Below, one piece after another: positions 50,614-60,000 of a stretch of 64,000 bases of DNA (position 1 is its first letter; each line of letters starts with the position of its first letter). This stretch comes from Streptomyces sp. NBC_00258. Its GTDB lineage: Bacteria; Actinomycetota; Actinomycetes; Streptomycetales; Streptomycetaceae. The stretch lies in assembly GCF_036182465.1 (NCBI RefSeq), contig NZ_CP108081.1, positions 11,718,001 through 11,782,000 of the forward strand. The letters are read 5' to 3'. The notes beneath the pieces were generated by a model. That model did no database searches. It was not told where the DNA came from and saw only the letters and a program-made list of their open reading frames with translations. The position numbers were made by a program, and so were the translations under genes.

Positions 50614-51222
50614 TTGAAACTAAGAGCCCGAGCATTCGTAAGCGTCGTGGTGATGGGGCTGCTCCTGGTAGCAGCTGGTCAGGGCCTGGCGACTGAGTCG
50701 TCGGCCCGTACGGGATTTTCGGCTCAGGCGCGGGCCGCTGGGCTGTCGACCCAGCAGGCGACGGCGTTGCAGGCCAAGGTCGACGACTACCTGGTCACGC
50801 TGGCCGGGCGAGGGACGCAGATCTCGCCGAACCAGATCGACATGAACGGGGCGATGCTGAACGTCACCGTGCCCGGGGAGACGCACCCCCGGCAACTCGT
50901 GCAGGCGGCCAAGGTCAAGTACCAGGCAGATGGCTGCCATTGGCCAACCGGCGGTGCCCCAAGCCCGCCCGGCTACGGATGGTTCTGCGCTTACGAGCGG
51001 GAGAGCCTACAGGGTGACACCGTGTCCATGTATCACTGCGACAACTACGAAATCCCCTTCAGGACCATCGGTGGCTGGTGGAATAACCAGACCACCGGCA
51101 CCAAGCCAGTCCTGTACTGGGAAAATTTCCAGGCTCCGCCGTGGGGCATGCCCGCCGCGCCCTCCCGCGTTACGCAAGGCGTGAAGTGGGATCCTGTGCA
51201 CTCGATCAAGAACTGTGTATAG
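50614..51222 (+). CDS. Secreted I36/crystallin-like protein
   Basis: A 202-residue secreted protein with a TTG start supported by GGGGGAG. The signal peptide is KLRARAFVSVVVMGLLLVAA. A pro-like region (~35-105) precedes a compact C-terminal domain: GYGWFCAYERESLQGDTVSM, YHCDNYEIPF, GGWWNNQTTGTKPVLYW, ending VHSIKNC. That domain follows the beta/gamma-crystallin-like pattern of small Streptomyces peptidase-inhibitor I36-type proteins. Four cysteines may form two disulfides. It may be an inhibitor or surface protein. Confidence 0.72.
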   Translation: MKLRARAFVSVVVMGLLLVAAGQGLATESSARTGFSAQARAAGLSTQQATALQAKVDDYLVTLAGRGTQISPNQIDMNGAMLNVTVPGETHPRQLVQAAKVKYQADGCHWPTGGAPSPPGYGWFCAYERESLQGDTVSMYHCDNYEIPFRTIGGWWNNQTTGTKPVLYWENFQAPPWGMPAAPSRVTQGVKWDPVHSIKNCV

Positions 51223-51281
51223 GGCTGGACCGGCAGGGGATCTCTCCCCTCGGTGCGCAGCATCGCCCACACATAAGGCGA

Positions 51282-51453
51282 GCATTGCGCAGGCCGCCCC
51301 GTACCCGCCCGTCCGCGAGTGCGGGGCAGTTGCAGGTAGGGGCCCGGGACCGGGCAAGGTTCGGGCCCCCACAACGCACACCGACGGGGAGGCGGTGCGC
51401 TGGATCTGCCCCAACGACGCCCGCGCTTCGGGGATGCGCAGGCGTCGTGGCGC
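51282..51453. repeat. Long direct repeat, copy 2 (~170 bp)
   Basis: Second copy of the element at 46351-46522, same orientation, 4.9 kb away. Differences are scattered substitutions and a few single-base indels. It lies just after the I36-like gene. Confidence 0.85.
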
Positions 51454-51643
51454 CAATCGGCCATCCGGGGTCCCACCAGGACGACCGCAGCCCGGGCGTC
51501 CGAGCCGCGCAGCGCACGCCGGTCGAACTCCCCGTACCGGCCGCAGCGCGCGCGTCGACCCGTGCCCCTGCGCACCGGCGGTTCGGGCCGGGCCGCAGCC
51601 CGGCCCCTGTTTACACCGAGCAACCGGTGGTCACCTTCCGTAT

Positions 51644-52027
51644 ATGAATGCTTTCTCTGCGTGGCGACACAGGTCAGCCGCCAGCTCGGTCGTCCGATTC
51701 GGAATCGCCCTGGCCCTCGCTGGCGCCGCCTGCTTCGTCACCACCCCCGCCCACACCGCCTCCCGCGCGCCGGACTGCGCAGGCAAACCCCTGCGCACCC
51801 ACCCCACCGAACTGACCGACCTGCGTCGAGGACCCGGCGGCCATACCGGGCTGATCACCCTCATGGCAGCGAACACGATGGTGACCACGGAAGGCTGCAT
51901 GGTCACCGGCACCCGCTACCAACCGATGTGCGGCCAAGTAGCCAGCTACGACGGATGGAGGGAAATCCGCATCGACAGCGACGGCCTCCGCGGCTGGACC
52001 AACGAGGTGTGCCTCTTCCTGCGCTAG
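51644..52027 (+). CDS. Secreted SH3-like domain protein
   Basis: A 127-residue secreted protein. The signal peptide is VVRFGIALALAGAACFVTTP. The mature part resembles a bacterial SH3 domain (LTDLRRGPGGHTGLITLMAA, TTEGCMVTG, WREIRIDSDGLRGWTNEVCL), with cysteines that could staple it. Such domains bind cell-wall peptides. The ATG at 51644 has a weak ribosome site. Confidence 0.68.
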   Translation: MNAFSAWRHRSAASSVVRFGIALALAGAACFVTTPAHTASRAPDCAGKPLRTHPTELTDLRRGPGGHTGLITLMAANTMVTTEGCMVTGTRYQPMCGQVASYDGWREIRIDSDGLRGWTNEVCLFLR

Positions 52028-52207
52028 CGCCACCACCCCGGCACGGGCGGGACTTTGACGCCGGGGTGACCCGGCTCAACTCAGGTTCGTGCAACCGGGC
52101 ACGAGTACCACTACCAATGACCTTCAGCCGGATGGGGGCGACCGCCGCCAGCAGGCCGGGACCAAGGTCAACTTCTGGCGGCCTCTAGGCTCACCTCGGC
52201 GCTACCC

Positions 52208-52239
52208 CTTGTGGCACTGCTCATCAGCAGTGCCACAAG
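52208..52239 (-). terminator. Hairpin terminator, 14-bp perfect stem
   Basis: CTTGTGGCACTGCT (52208-52221), loop CATC, exact complement at 52226-52239, about 45 bases beyond the RsbW-like gene's stop. A T-rich hairpin (CCGGATTTTTTCCGG, 52253-52267) lies between. Confidence 0.75.
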
Positions 52240-52283
52240 AGGCCCACGAAGTCCGGATTTTTTCCGGTGGGCTGTGGTGCCCG

Positions 52284-52745
52284 TCATATCAGGCGGCCTG
52301 CCGGATGCCCGCCGGGATCGTCGGCCAGCACGACCGCGGCCTTCACCCGCTTGCCCACCGGCTCGCGCCGCACCTCGAAACTGCGGCACACCGCCATCGC
52401 GATCTCCAGGCCATGCTGCCCGACCCGTCCCGGATCAGCAGGACAGGCCGCCGGCAGCGCCGCATCGGTGTCCCACACGCTGATCTCCACGGCGCCGTCG
52501 ACCACCTCCAGGTCCAGCAGACACGGCCCGGGCGCGTGTTTGTAGGTGTTGGTCACCAGCTCGCTGACGACCAGCTGCACCAGGCCCATCGCCCGCTCCG
52601 ACACCGGGACCCCGTGAACGGCCTGCAACTTGGTCATGAATCCACGGGCGAAATGCCGGGCCGCAGCGATCGGCTCACTGCCGTCCAGGGCTACAGCGGA
52701 CAGGATCGGGCGGCTGACCAGCGACTCGTATTCGTCTGCGTTCAT
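52284..52745 (-). CDS. RsbW-like ATP-binding (anti-sigma type) protein
   Basis: A 153-residue HATPase_c protein: N box LVVSELVTNTYKHA (E62, N66), G1 box WDTDAALP (D92) and G2 box GQHGLEI. Streptomyces have many such single-domain kinases, which phosphorylate anti-anti-sigma factors or bind sigma factors. The final 21 residues (RVKAAVVLADDPGGHPAGRL plus I) are nearly the same as the end of the SARP protein at 36.5 kb. Confidence 0.88.
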   Translation of the reverse strand: MNADEYESLVSRPILSAVALDGSEPIAAARHFARGFMTKLQAVHGVPVSERAMGLVQLVVSELVTNTYKHAPGPCLLDLEVVDGAVEISVWDTDAALPAACPADPGRVGQHGLEIAMAVCRSFEVRREPVGKRVKAAVVLADDPGGHPAGRLI

Positions 52746-53099
52746 CGCTGAGCCACACCGCCACCCTCGTCCTGAGCAACCCGGTTAACGACCCCGGATA
52801 CCCCCGAACCGGCGCCACACACCAGGACCAAAGGCGGGAGCTCCGAACGTCCCATCCCTCCAGACGAAACCACCCGAAGCGAGCCGCCTGACCTGCACTT
52901 CCAGGCTTCTCCAAACTCCAGGTCAACGACCGCGCCGCGGCAATCGTCCGAGCCCGCAACGCCGGCCTGGGACCCGGCTGGCCCCTTCCCTTCACGGCGC
53001 ACCGGGAGCGGGCGGAGAGGCAGCGGAAGCCGTAGGCGCGGTCTGCGTGCGGTGAGGTTCTGTGCGGGTGATGCGGGCAAGGATCGCCGTGCCATCCGG
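52746..53099. other. Intergenic, no gene supported
   Basis: Frames crossing this stretch have poor composition and no ribosome sites. Confidence 0.4.
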
Positions 53100-53273
53100 T
53101 CAGCGGGCCGTGATGACGGCGACGAGGGCTCCCAAAAGAGCGAGCCCGGACAGCCCCACTGTGAGTGGCTGGGCCAGAGCTGGGTGGCGGTGGACGACGT
53201 AGGCAAGGCCTCCGGCCGTCAGGAGACCGACCAGAACCAGAAGCAGAACGATCAGCAGGGCGAGCGTGGACAT
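53100..53273 (-). CDS. Small two-helix membrane protein (57 aa)
   Basis: MSTLALLIVLLLVLVGLLTA begins a first transmembrane helix. A short polar loop (VVHRHPALAQ) is followed by a second (LTVGLSGLALLGALVAVITA). AAGGAG lies 9 bases before the ATG. A holin-like size, but function unknown. Divergent from the HTH-membrane gene. Confidence 0.72.
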   Translation of the reverse strand: MSTLALLIVLLLVLVGLLTAGGLAYVVHRHPALAQPLTVGLSGLALLGALVAVITAR

Positions 53274-53512
53274 GGCAGGGGACTCCTTGCGGTGCATGCC
53301 AAAACGAGCATGCACGAACGAAAGCGGGACTCTGAGGCGCTCGCTGCGTTGTCCAGGCCACGGACAGCACCAAGCGACACGGCCCCGGGCAGTGCTGCCG
53401 GGCCGCTATTCCAGATTTGGGGACGACAAATTGTTGCTCCAAGCGCAAGAAGCCTGTGAGCGGGACTTTTTCCATAAACCAGGAGCCGGGAAGTGAGGTG
53501 GGCACGGTGGTG

Positions 53513-54880
53513 ATGGACAGCAGGCCCGGACGTGCCAGCAGAGCCGGACGGCAGGCAGGTCGTCCTCGTAGCGCGCTCGATCGGGAGAATCTGCCACCGG
53601 AGATCACCGACTGGGTGCTGCATCTGCGGAAGCTGATCGACAGCGTGTTCCCTACCGACAGTGACGCGGCAAAGGCACTGGGGGTGAGCACACCCGACTT
53701 GTCGAAGTTCCTGGCCGGAAAGAAGGCACCCGAGCGGGCCTTCGTGGCAAACGTCCATCCGGTGTGCGACCGGCAGAGCGGCACGCGCAGCAATGACCAG
53801 GCACACCAGCGGACGGATGCGCTGTACATGCGGGCGCTGGAACATCTCAACCCACCGGTGTGGCAGCTGCTGAGTGCGCTCGACAAACGCGATGCCGCGG
53901 TGGCCCGGGAGCGGGCAGCCCTTCGGAACCTGGCGCTGACGCGCAAATGGCTGAACCGGGCCGAGGATGAGGCGGAGCGCCTTCGTCAGGAGTTGCAGGC
54001 GGCCCGGGCAGAGTCCGCCGAACTTGCGGCGAAGGTAGAGAGTCTGCTGGAGCAGGTGCGCCGCCTGGAGGAGGAAGCGGTCGTCGCTGAGGCAATCCTC
54101 ATTGCGCAGCAGGCGACAACTGCTCCGCCACCACCGGCGAAGCTGGACCTTCTTGTGGTGCGGGGGAGCGGGGCAATCCTGGTGTTGTGCACGCTGACGT
54201 GTGTAGTCGCCATCGGGGCAGCCCTTGTCGGGGCAACGCTGGCGGACAACGCAACGCCCTGGCCAACTCGCGGCTGGCTGGCTGCCGGCAGCTCTGTGTT
54301 GGTGGCCGCGATCACGGACGGGCTGCGGCACAAGGCCCTCAAGCGCCTCGGTACTTCCTCGAACGCTGCCAGCTACGGCCTCGCGTCGTGTCTCCTGATC
54401 ATCGCAGCCTGCACGGTTCCCCTGTACCTGCTGAGCACGGGGATCCGGAGCCACCAGAACTATCTGGAACACCGCTCAGAGGCGACAGCGTCCGTTACCG
54501 ACTGCACAAAGCAGCCAGATGCCTCCCCTGGTGACCACGGCATCGACACACCGACATATAAGTGCACCTATACGTGGACGATTTCGGGGCACAGCTACCG
54601 GCAGCGCGAGGTGGGGCTTGAGTCAGAAGAAGGGCAAAAGACCACCGTCTTGATCGATCCCGCAGACCCCTCCACCATGCTTCCTCAGAAGGTCGCTCTG
54701 TGGTCCTGGGTCTTTGCCTACCTGCTCGCGGCCGTGGCCCTCGCCCTGCCCGTCGGCGCCCTGCGTGTCTACCGCACCGCCCAGAACGAAACCATGGCTG
54801 CGCTCCGCCGAGTACAGCGGATCACTCGAGAGGCTGCTCCCCGGAAAGCTTCAGCGCGCCGGCAGAAGCTCCCGCTTTGA
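53513..54880 (+). CDS. Membrane-anchored protein: putative HTH, coiled coil, DUF3592-like
   Basis: About 455 residues. The N-terminus resembles a small helix-turn-helix (DSDAAKALGVSTPDLSKFLA, near 50-70), next to PPEITDWVLHLRKLI. A long coiled coil follows (AEDEAERLRQELQAARAESA, VESLLEQVRRLEEEAVVAEA). Then two or three hydrophobic segments, an external domain with CTYTWTISGHSYRQRE and TTVLIDPADPSTMLP (DUF3592-like), and a final membrane helix. The layout suggests an envelope-sensing regulator or membrane scaffold. The start is uncertain among GTG/ATG codons near 53507-53513. Confidence 0.75.
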   Translation: MDSRPGRASRAGRQAGRPRSALDRENLPPEITDWVLHLRKLIDSVFPTDSDAAKALGVSTPDLSKFLAGKKAPERAFVANVHPVCDRQSGTRSNDQAHQRTDALYMRALEHLNPPVWQLLSALDKRDAAVARERAALRNLALTRKWLNRAEDEAERLRQELQAARAESAELAAKVESLLEQVRRLEEEAVVAEAILIAQQATTAPPPPAKLDLLVVRGSGAILVLCTLTCVVAIGAALVGATLADNATPWPTRGWLAAGSSVLVAAITDGLRHKALKRLGTSSNAASYGLASCLLIIAACTVPLYLLSTGIRSHQNYLEHRSEATASVTDCTKQPDASPGDHGIDTPTYKCTYTWTISGHSYRQREVGLESEEGQKTTVLIDPADPSTMLPQKVALWSWVFAYLLAAVALALPVGALRVYRTAQNETMAALRRVQRITREAAPRKASARRQKLPL

Positions 54881-54905
54881 AACTTCTGGGCCGCAACAGC
54901 CGACA

Positions 54906-54947
54906 GACGATGTCCCGCACCCTGAACCCCAGGTGTGGGACATCGTC
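54906..54947. terminator. Hairpin terminator, 16-bp stem
   Basis: GACGATGTCCCGCACC (54906-54921) pairs with 54932-54947 with one G-T pair and a 10-base loop. It lies between convergent genes (ends at 54880 and 54968) and can serve both. Confidence 0.82.
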
Positions 54948-54967
54948 CTCATGTGAAAGGTGCCCGG

Positions 54968-55498
54968 TCAGTGTGGGGTGAAGGCGTCGACCGCCAGGGC
55001 GCCATCGTCGTCCATGCGGACCCGGTCGGCGAGCTGGGCAAGAACCTGCTCCGGCTCAAGGCCGGTGCGGGCAGCAATCGCGCGTAGCCGGCGGCTCACA
55101 TCGGCAGACAGCCACACCTGCGCCTTCAGCTCATCGCGCGCGTCCTGCCGCTCCATCTGCCATGCGGCACGTCGGGCGAGGGCACCCTCGCGCTGTGTGT
55201 CGCGCTCCCGCGCCCACGTACTGCCCTGCACGTCCTGCTCCGGGCTGTAGACCGGCCAGCCCTGAGCGTCCATCAGAGCGGCGATGCGACGCCATTCGGC
55301 ATGCCGCGCCACCCACTGCTCCGCGAGGTCCTCCGGGTCACCGTCGTACGGACCATGGTCACCGGGGAAGTTCAGCTGCTGCCGGGTCTCCTGCTCACGC
55401 CGTTCCGCTTCCGTGACCTTGTCCGCGACCTGCGCCACGCTCAGTCCCTCGCCCTGGCGCCGAACCGTAGCCCGGGCCACATCTTCGGTACTCCACAT
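54968..55498 (-). CDS. Hypothetical protein, paralog of 48638-49171
   Basis: A 176-residue protein closely matching the 48.6-kb copy: MWSTEDVARATVRRQGEGLS, WVARHAEWRRIAALMDAQGW, and the same ribbon-helix-helix-like C-terminus. Its ATG overlaps the stop codon of the helicase-associated gene by one base, so in the ancestral arrangement the two were translationally coupled. Function unknown. Confidence 0.76.
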   Translation of the reverse strand: MWSTEDVARATVRRQGEGLSVAQVADKVTEAERREQETRQQLNFPGDHGPYDGDPEDLAEQWVARHAEWRRIAALMDAQGWPVYSPEQDVQGSTWARERDTQREGALARRAAWQMERQDARDELKAQVWLSADVSRRLRAIAARTGLEPEQVLAQLADRVRMDDDGALAVDAFTPH

Positions 55499-56532
55499 CA
55501 CGCGTTCCCCTTCCGCGCCGCCCACTCCAGACCGAGGCCGGCCAACTGCGCACGCCGCTCCGCACTCAACTTCGCCGCCCTCTTGCGGGTGTTGTCGAGC
55601 CATGCCCCAAGCTTCACGGCCTCCTGCTCGCCCTCCCCACCACCGCTCACGTCGATCAGTTCGACGTGCTTGCGAGCGGGCCGCAGGTGCCCTTCGCGTG
55701 CGTGGAACTGGCGGGCGGCAGCGAGGTTGGTGTTCCACCGTTCATCCTGCGACCGTCGCACCGGCCCGACCGCCTCGCCCTCAGCCGCAGGCTCGATGCC
55801 GAGCGTCTCCAGCAGGTACTGCTGCGCGGGCATAAGCCTGTCCCACCCCACCCGCTGTCCAGCGATCCACACCCCCAGGTCCTCGCCCTGCACGACCAGC
55901 TCGCCCGCCCCCGCCGGGAGACTGCCTCCGGCCTTCACGTGGGCGAGCGCGAGTCGGTAGTTGCGCTGCCATCCGATCTCCCACGCCGGGCACCATCCGG
56001 GATCAATCTCTGCCAGAGCCTCCTGACGACTCGTCGACAGCTCCCCGGCATAGGGAACGCCCGTTTCCCCGGCCTCACGCCGTGCGGCGTTTTCCAGCGT
56101 CTTCCGGGCCGCTGCACGCTGGTTCTTGGCCCACACCCCGATAGCCATCGAACCGGCACCGCCCCCGACACCGCCGCTGCCCCACACGGCGTTGGCTGGC
56201 GGGAGGAAGTGCCCGTGGACGGCCGCGTAGGAGCGGGCGACTTCGAGGCCGGCGTCCCACGCGGACGCGTGCACCGACCACACCATCCCCAGCCGCTCCA
56301 ACTCCGTCACACGCGAGGCTTCCAGCGTCCCGGCCGCGTAGTACCGCCGCTGATCTGCCACCCAGGCCCCCAGCGGATGAGCGCTCGCGGCTCCCCAGTC
56401 CTCCGGCGTGACGTACGTGAACGGCACCCGCAACTCGCTGTTGCCGGTCTCGCGCAGCCACCTGGTGGCGGCTTCGATGCCGCGCCGCCAGTAGGCGCCT
56501 TCGGGGTCGATGACCCGCAGCTGTGTGAGGTC
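55498..56532 (-). pseudogene. Helicase-associated-domain protein, C-terminal portion
   Basis: About 344 residues with four repeats of the helicase-associated (HA) domain: DPEGAYWRRGIEAATRWLRE, VTPEDWGAASAHPLGAWVAD, AWEIGWQRNYRLALAHVKAG, and RWNTNLAAARQFHAREGHLR. In actinomycetes such repeats form the C-terminal tail of a very large DEAD/DEAH-box helicase. Here the helicase core is missing: the frame opens at DLTQLRVIDPE just after an in-frame TGA at 56533-56535. An internal ATG (56433) could give a 311-residue protein. Confidence 0.8.
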
Positions 56533-57064
56533 TCACTGATGCTGCGGTGACGGTACGTCGGTGACCTGCAGTACCGCAGGTGTAATGAGACCCTTTCTCA
56601 GACCTGTCCATGCCGTTTGACCTGCGGTGCTGCATGTTGGGTGAGACTGCCGCAGATGTAATGAGAACGCCTATAGGGCGCGGCTGAGGGAGTCGGTCGA
56701 AGCCTGTTCACCGGGTGCTGGCCGGCCGTGACTGCTCGCACCCCCGCAGCACGCCTCCTCGCCCAGCCATCTGGTGATGGCCGCTCAGCTCTCGACGTTG
56801 ATGCCGTGATCCGTGGCCAGCCTCGCGAGACCGGTGTTGTAGCCCTGCCTGACGGCACGCTTGCTCAGGCAGGGGGTTCATCGGCCCCGGACTGTCCAGG
56901 CAGGTGCCCGGCCGGTTGCGTGGCGGAGTTCTCGAAGACGCACTTGGCTAAAGCCGTCTGGCCGAGAGGGCGTCGCGGGCTACGGCAGGTCGTACGTGCT
57001 GGCCTCTGGGTGACGGGCCGGTCGGCTCCTGCACCGGTGCTGTCAGCGCTGCCCTCTACGCTCG
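56533..57064. repeat. Gene-free region with short related repeats
   Basis: CCGCAGGTGTAATGAGAC (56574) and CCGCAGATGTAATGAGAA (56649) are near-identical direct repeats. TCTCACTGATGCTGCGG (56531) is a related inverted copy at the helicase breakpoint. CCTGCAGTACCGCAGG is a local palindrome. They may be ends of a lost mobile element or an operator array. From 56680 to 57064 nothing is seen. Confidence 0.5.
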
Positions 57065-60000
57065 GTGCCTGTGACGACAGCAGCATTGCCGGGGGTAGTC
57101 TATCCCTGGGCGAGGAAGACGGCACCGCTAGCGGATTCCACACTCCGAGGCGGCTGGACCGGTTTGCCTGCTGCGGGGGAGGGCGGCCATGGCCGGCGGT
57201 TGGAGGAGTTGCGGGATGTGCCGGTGCTGGCGCTGTTCGGGGAGCGGGGCGCGGGCAAGTCAGTGGCGCTCCTGCAGGAGCGCCAGTCTCTGGAGGCGGC
57301 GCAGGCTGCGGCGCGATGGGTGAACCTGGGGCGGTGCCAGACCGAGCGCCAGGTCGGTTCGGCACTGGCTGATGCCGCCGCGGCCCGGGAGGCGGGGGAG
57401 TGGTGGGTATTCCTGGACAGTGTCGATGAGGGCTTGAATGTCCTGCCTGCCCTGGGCGGGCTGATCGCCGACTGGATCGACTCGCTCACTGCCGACCAGC
57501 GACGCCGCGTGCGGCTGCGTTTCAGCTGCCGTACAGGGCGCTGGCCCGACATCCTGCAGGACACGCTCACGCGGCACTGGCCACAGCAACTTCAGGTGCA
57601 GCACTTGATCCTGACTCCTCTCAGCGCCAGCGACGTTGCCGTTGCCGCCGAGAACTACGGTCTGGATGCCGAAGTCTTCACCGCGGTGCTGCGTGAACGC
57701 GGTCTGACGCAGTTGGCCATGGCCCCGGTCACACTTCTGCAGCTGCTCGAGTACCACCGCGTTCACGGGACGTTGCCTGCTACGGCGGCCGATGCCTACG
57801 AGCAAGCCTGCCTGCTGCTGTGTTCCGAGAGCAGGCGTCCGACCGACATCCGTGAACTGCGGGCCCAGCCCACAGGCCAACGCCTGCTGCCGGTTGCCGC
57901 CCGCGTGGCGGCGACGATGCAGTTCTGTGCCCAGAACGTGCTGAGCGATGATGCCCAGCTGCTCTCCGGCAGCGGGGAGATCACCCTGGCCGAGCTGGAG
58001 GGCGGGCAGGAGCCCGGCCTGCAAGGCAGCGAGGTCCCGTGCACGACCGACGAACTGCGCCAGCTGACCGAGTCCCATCTGTTCGAGCCTGTGGGCCTGT
58101 TGCGGTGGACCTTCACACACCGTAGCTACCAGGAATTCCTGGCCGCTCACTATCTGAGGGCCCACCAGGTCGACCCGCGCGCTCAAGCCGGCCTGCTGTG
58201 GGTCGGAGACGGCGCGGCCCGGCACATCTACCCTGCCCACCGTGAAGTGGCCGCCTGGCGCAGCGGCAGCGACAGCACCCTCTTCGAAGACCTGTTGCGT
58301 GAGGATCCGCTGGTGCTGCTACTGGCCGACCTGCCCGCACGGCCCGCCACCGACCGGGCCCGGGTCGTCGAAGCCCTCTTCAGCCTGGCGCAACGAGACG
58401 ACACCCTCGATTTCGATAACACCAACCTGCACCGCCTTGACCACCCTGGACTGCCCCAGCAGCTCCTTCCCCGCCTGCGACCAGACGCGGACGGACTCGC
58501 TACGGCCATCGCGCTGCACATAGCCCGACGCTGCCGCCGCTCGGAGCTGACCGACGCCCTGCTCAAGGCCGCCGAGACCGCCAGCCTGTCTCAGGAACGA
58601 CGCGTCCTTGCCCTGCAGGCCGTCGCCGGCTTCCGTCCCTCGGATGCCCGGACAGTGGACCGGATCAGACAACTGGCCGCCCATGACCCCTCCCCGGAAG
58701 TCGTCGCGGCCGCGCTCGACCGGCTGTGGCCTGCCCACCTGACCCTGCGCGAGCTGCTCGACTCCCTGCGCGATCCGGCCCCCGACTACTACGGCCACGC
58801 GTGGATTCTGCGCTCGCAGATACCGGATCAACTGACCGCCGCCCAGACCGCTCAGGCCCTGCTGTGGGCCCGCGACACGCTGCAAGAGCCGCTGCCCGGA
58901 CGCAGCATCGTCCTGGCCGCCAACCTGATCGGCCGCGCGGTCACCCTGGCCGGCACCCACGGCCTTCCCGGTCTGTCTCATCCTCAGGCCGTCATCGGCG
59001 AGGCCCTCATCGCGCTGGCCAACCACAGCGCTGTCCTGCACAGCCTCGAAGGCCGCACCGAGCAACAAGCCCTGGGCGACGCCCTGCGCGCGCAGCACGG
59101 TCTGCGCCGCGCCGTGACGCATCACCTGCTCACTCACACCAGCGAAGATCAGTTCATTGGCATCCTGGTTGCCGTCCCGCACGGCTGCCTGACCACGTAT
59201 GACGACGCGTTCTACTGGATGGAGCACTGGGACGAACTCGCCGACGTGCCACCCGTACTCGCCCGGCTCGTCGTATCCATCGCCCCGCCGGCGGACCCCG
59301 AGCTGCAGGCCCGGGCCGAAGCAGCACGCTCCGCCCATCCCGCCCTCCGAGAGATCACTGCGAGATGGGACCAAGACCCCGATCCCGACCCGCACCCCCA
59401 GCAGCACATCGACACCGCTCCCGACGACAGCCGCACCTACAGTGAGGCGCGTCTGCGCGAAGCACTGGGCGCCGTCCATACCGCCGGCCCCGAGACCATC
59501 CGGCGCGCCTGGGGCGCCGTCATCGACCAGATGCGATGTACCCAGGATGGAACCAAGCCCCCTCACCTGTGGGCAGAGCCGCTGCTGCTGTCGGCGCATC
59601 ACACCCCCTGCCGCCCGGCCCAGGGCAGCAGCCTCGATGCGGAGCTGAAGGCCGCCGCCCGGCACGTCCTTGCGACCGTGCCGCCCCTCCCAGCTGAGCT
59701 GCTGGCCCACGGCCGGAACGCCCATCCGGTGCGGATGCTGGAGCTCAGCGCTTTCGCCATCCTGGGCACCCCGGACGAACTCCCTCCGAACCCTCCCGAT
59801 CGCTGGGCCGGCTGGAGCCTTGCCCTGGCCACCACATACGCCTACAACCCTGCTGCCCAAGCGATCCGGGACGCCTTCATGCCCGTCTGCGCCGAACACG
59901 CCGGCCCGGCACTGCTCCCGCTGCTCGACAAGGTGCTGCGTGACCCCCATACCGATCCCGTCACCACGCATGACCTGGCCCGCTCTCTCGGAGCCCATGC

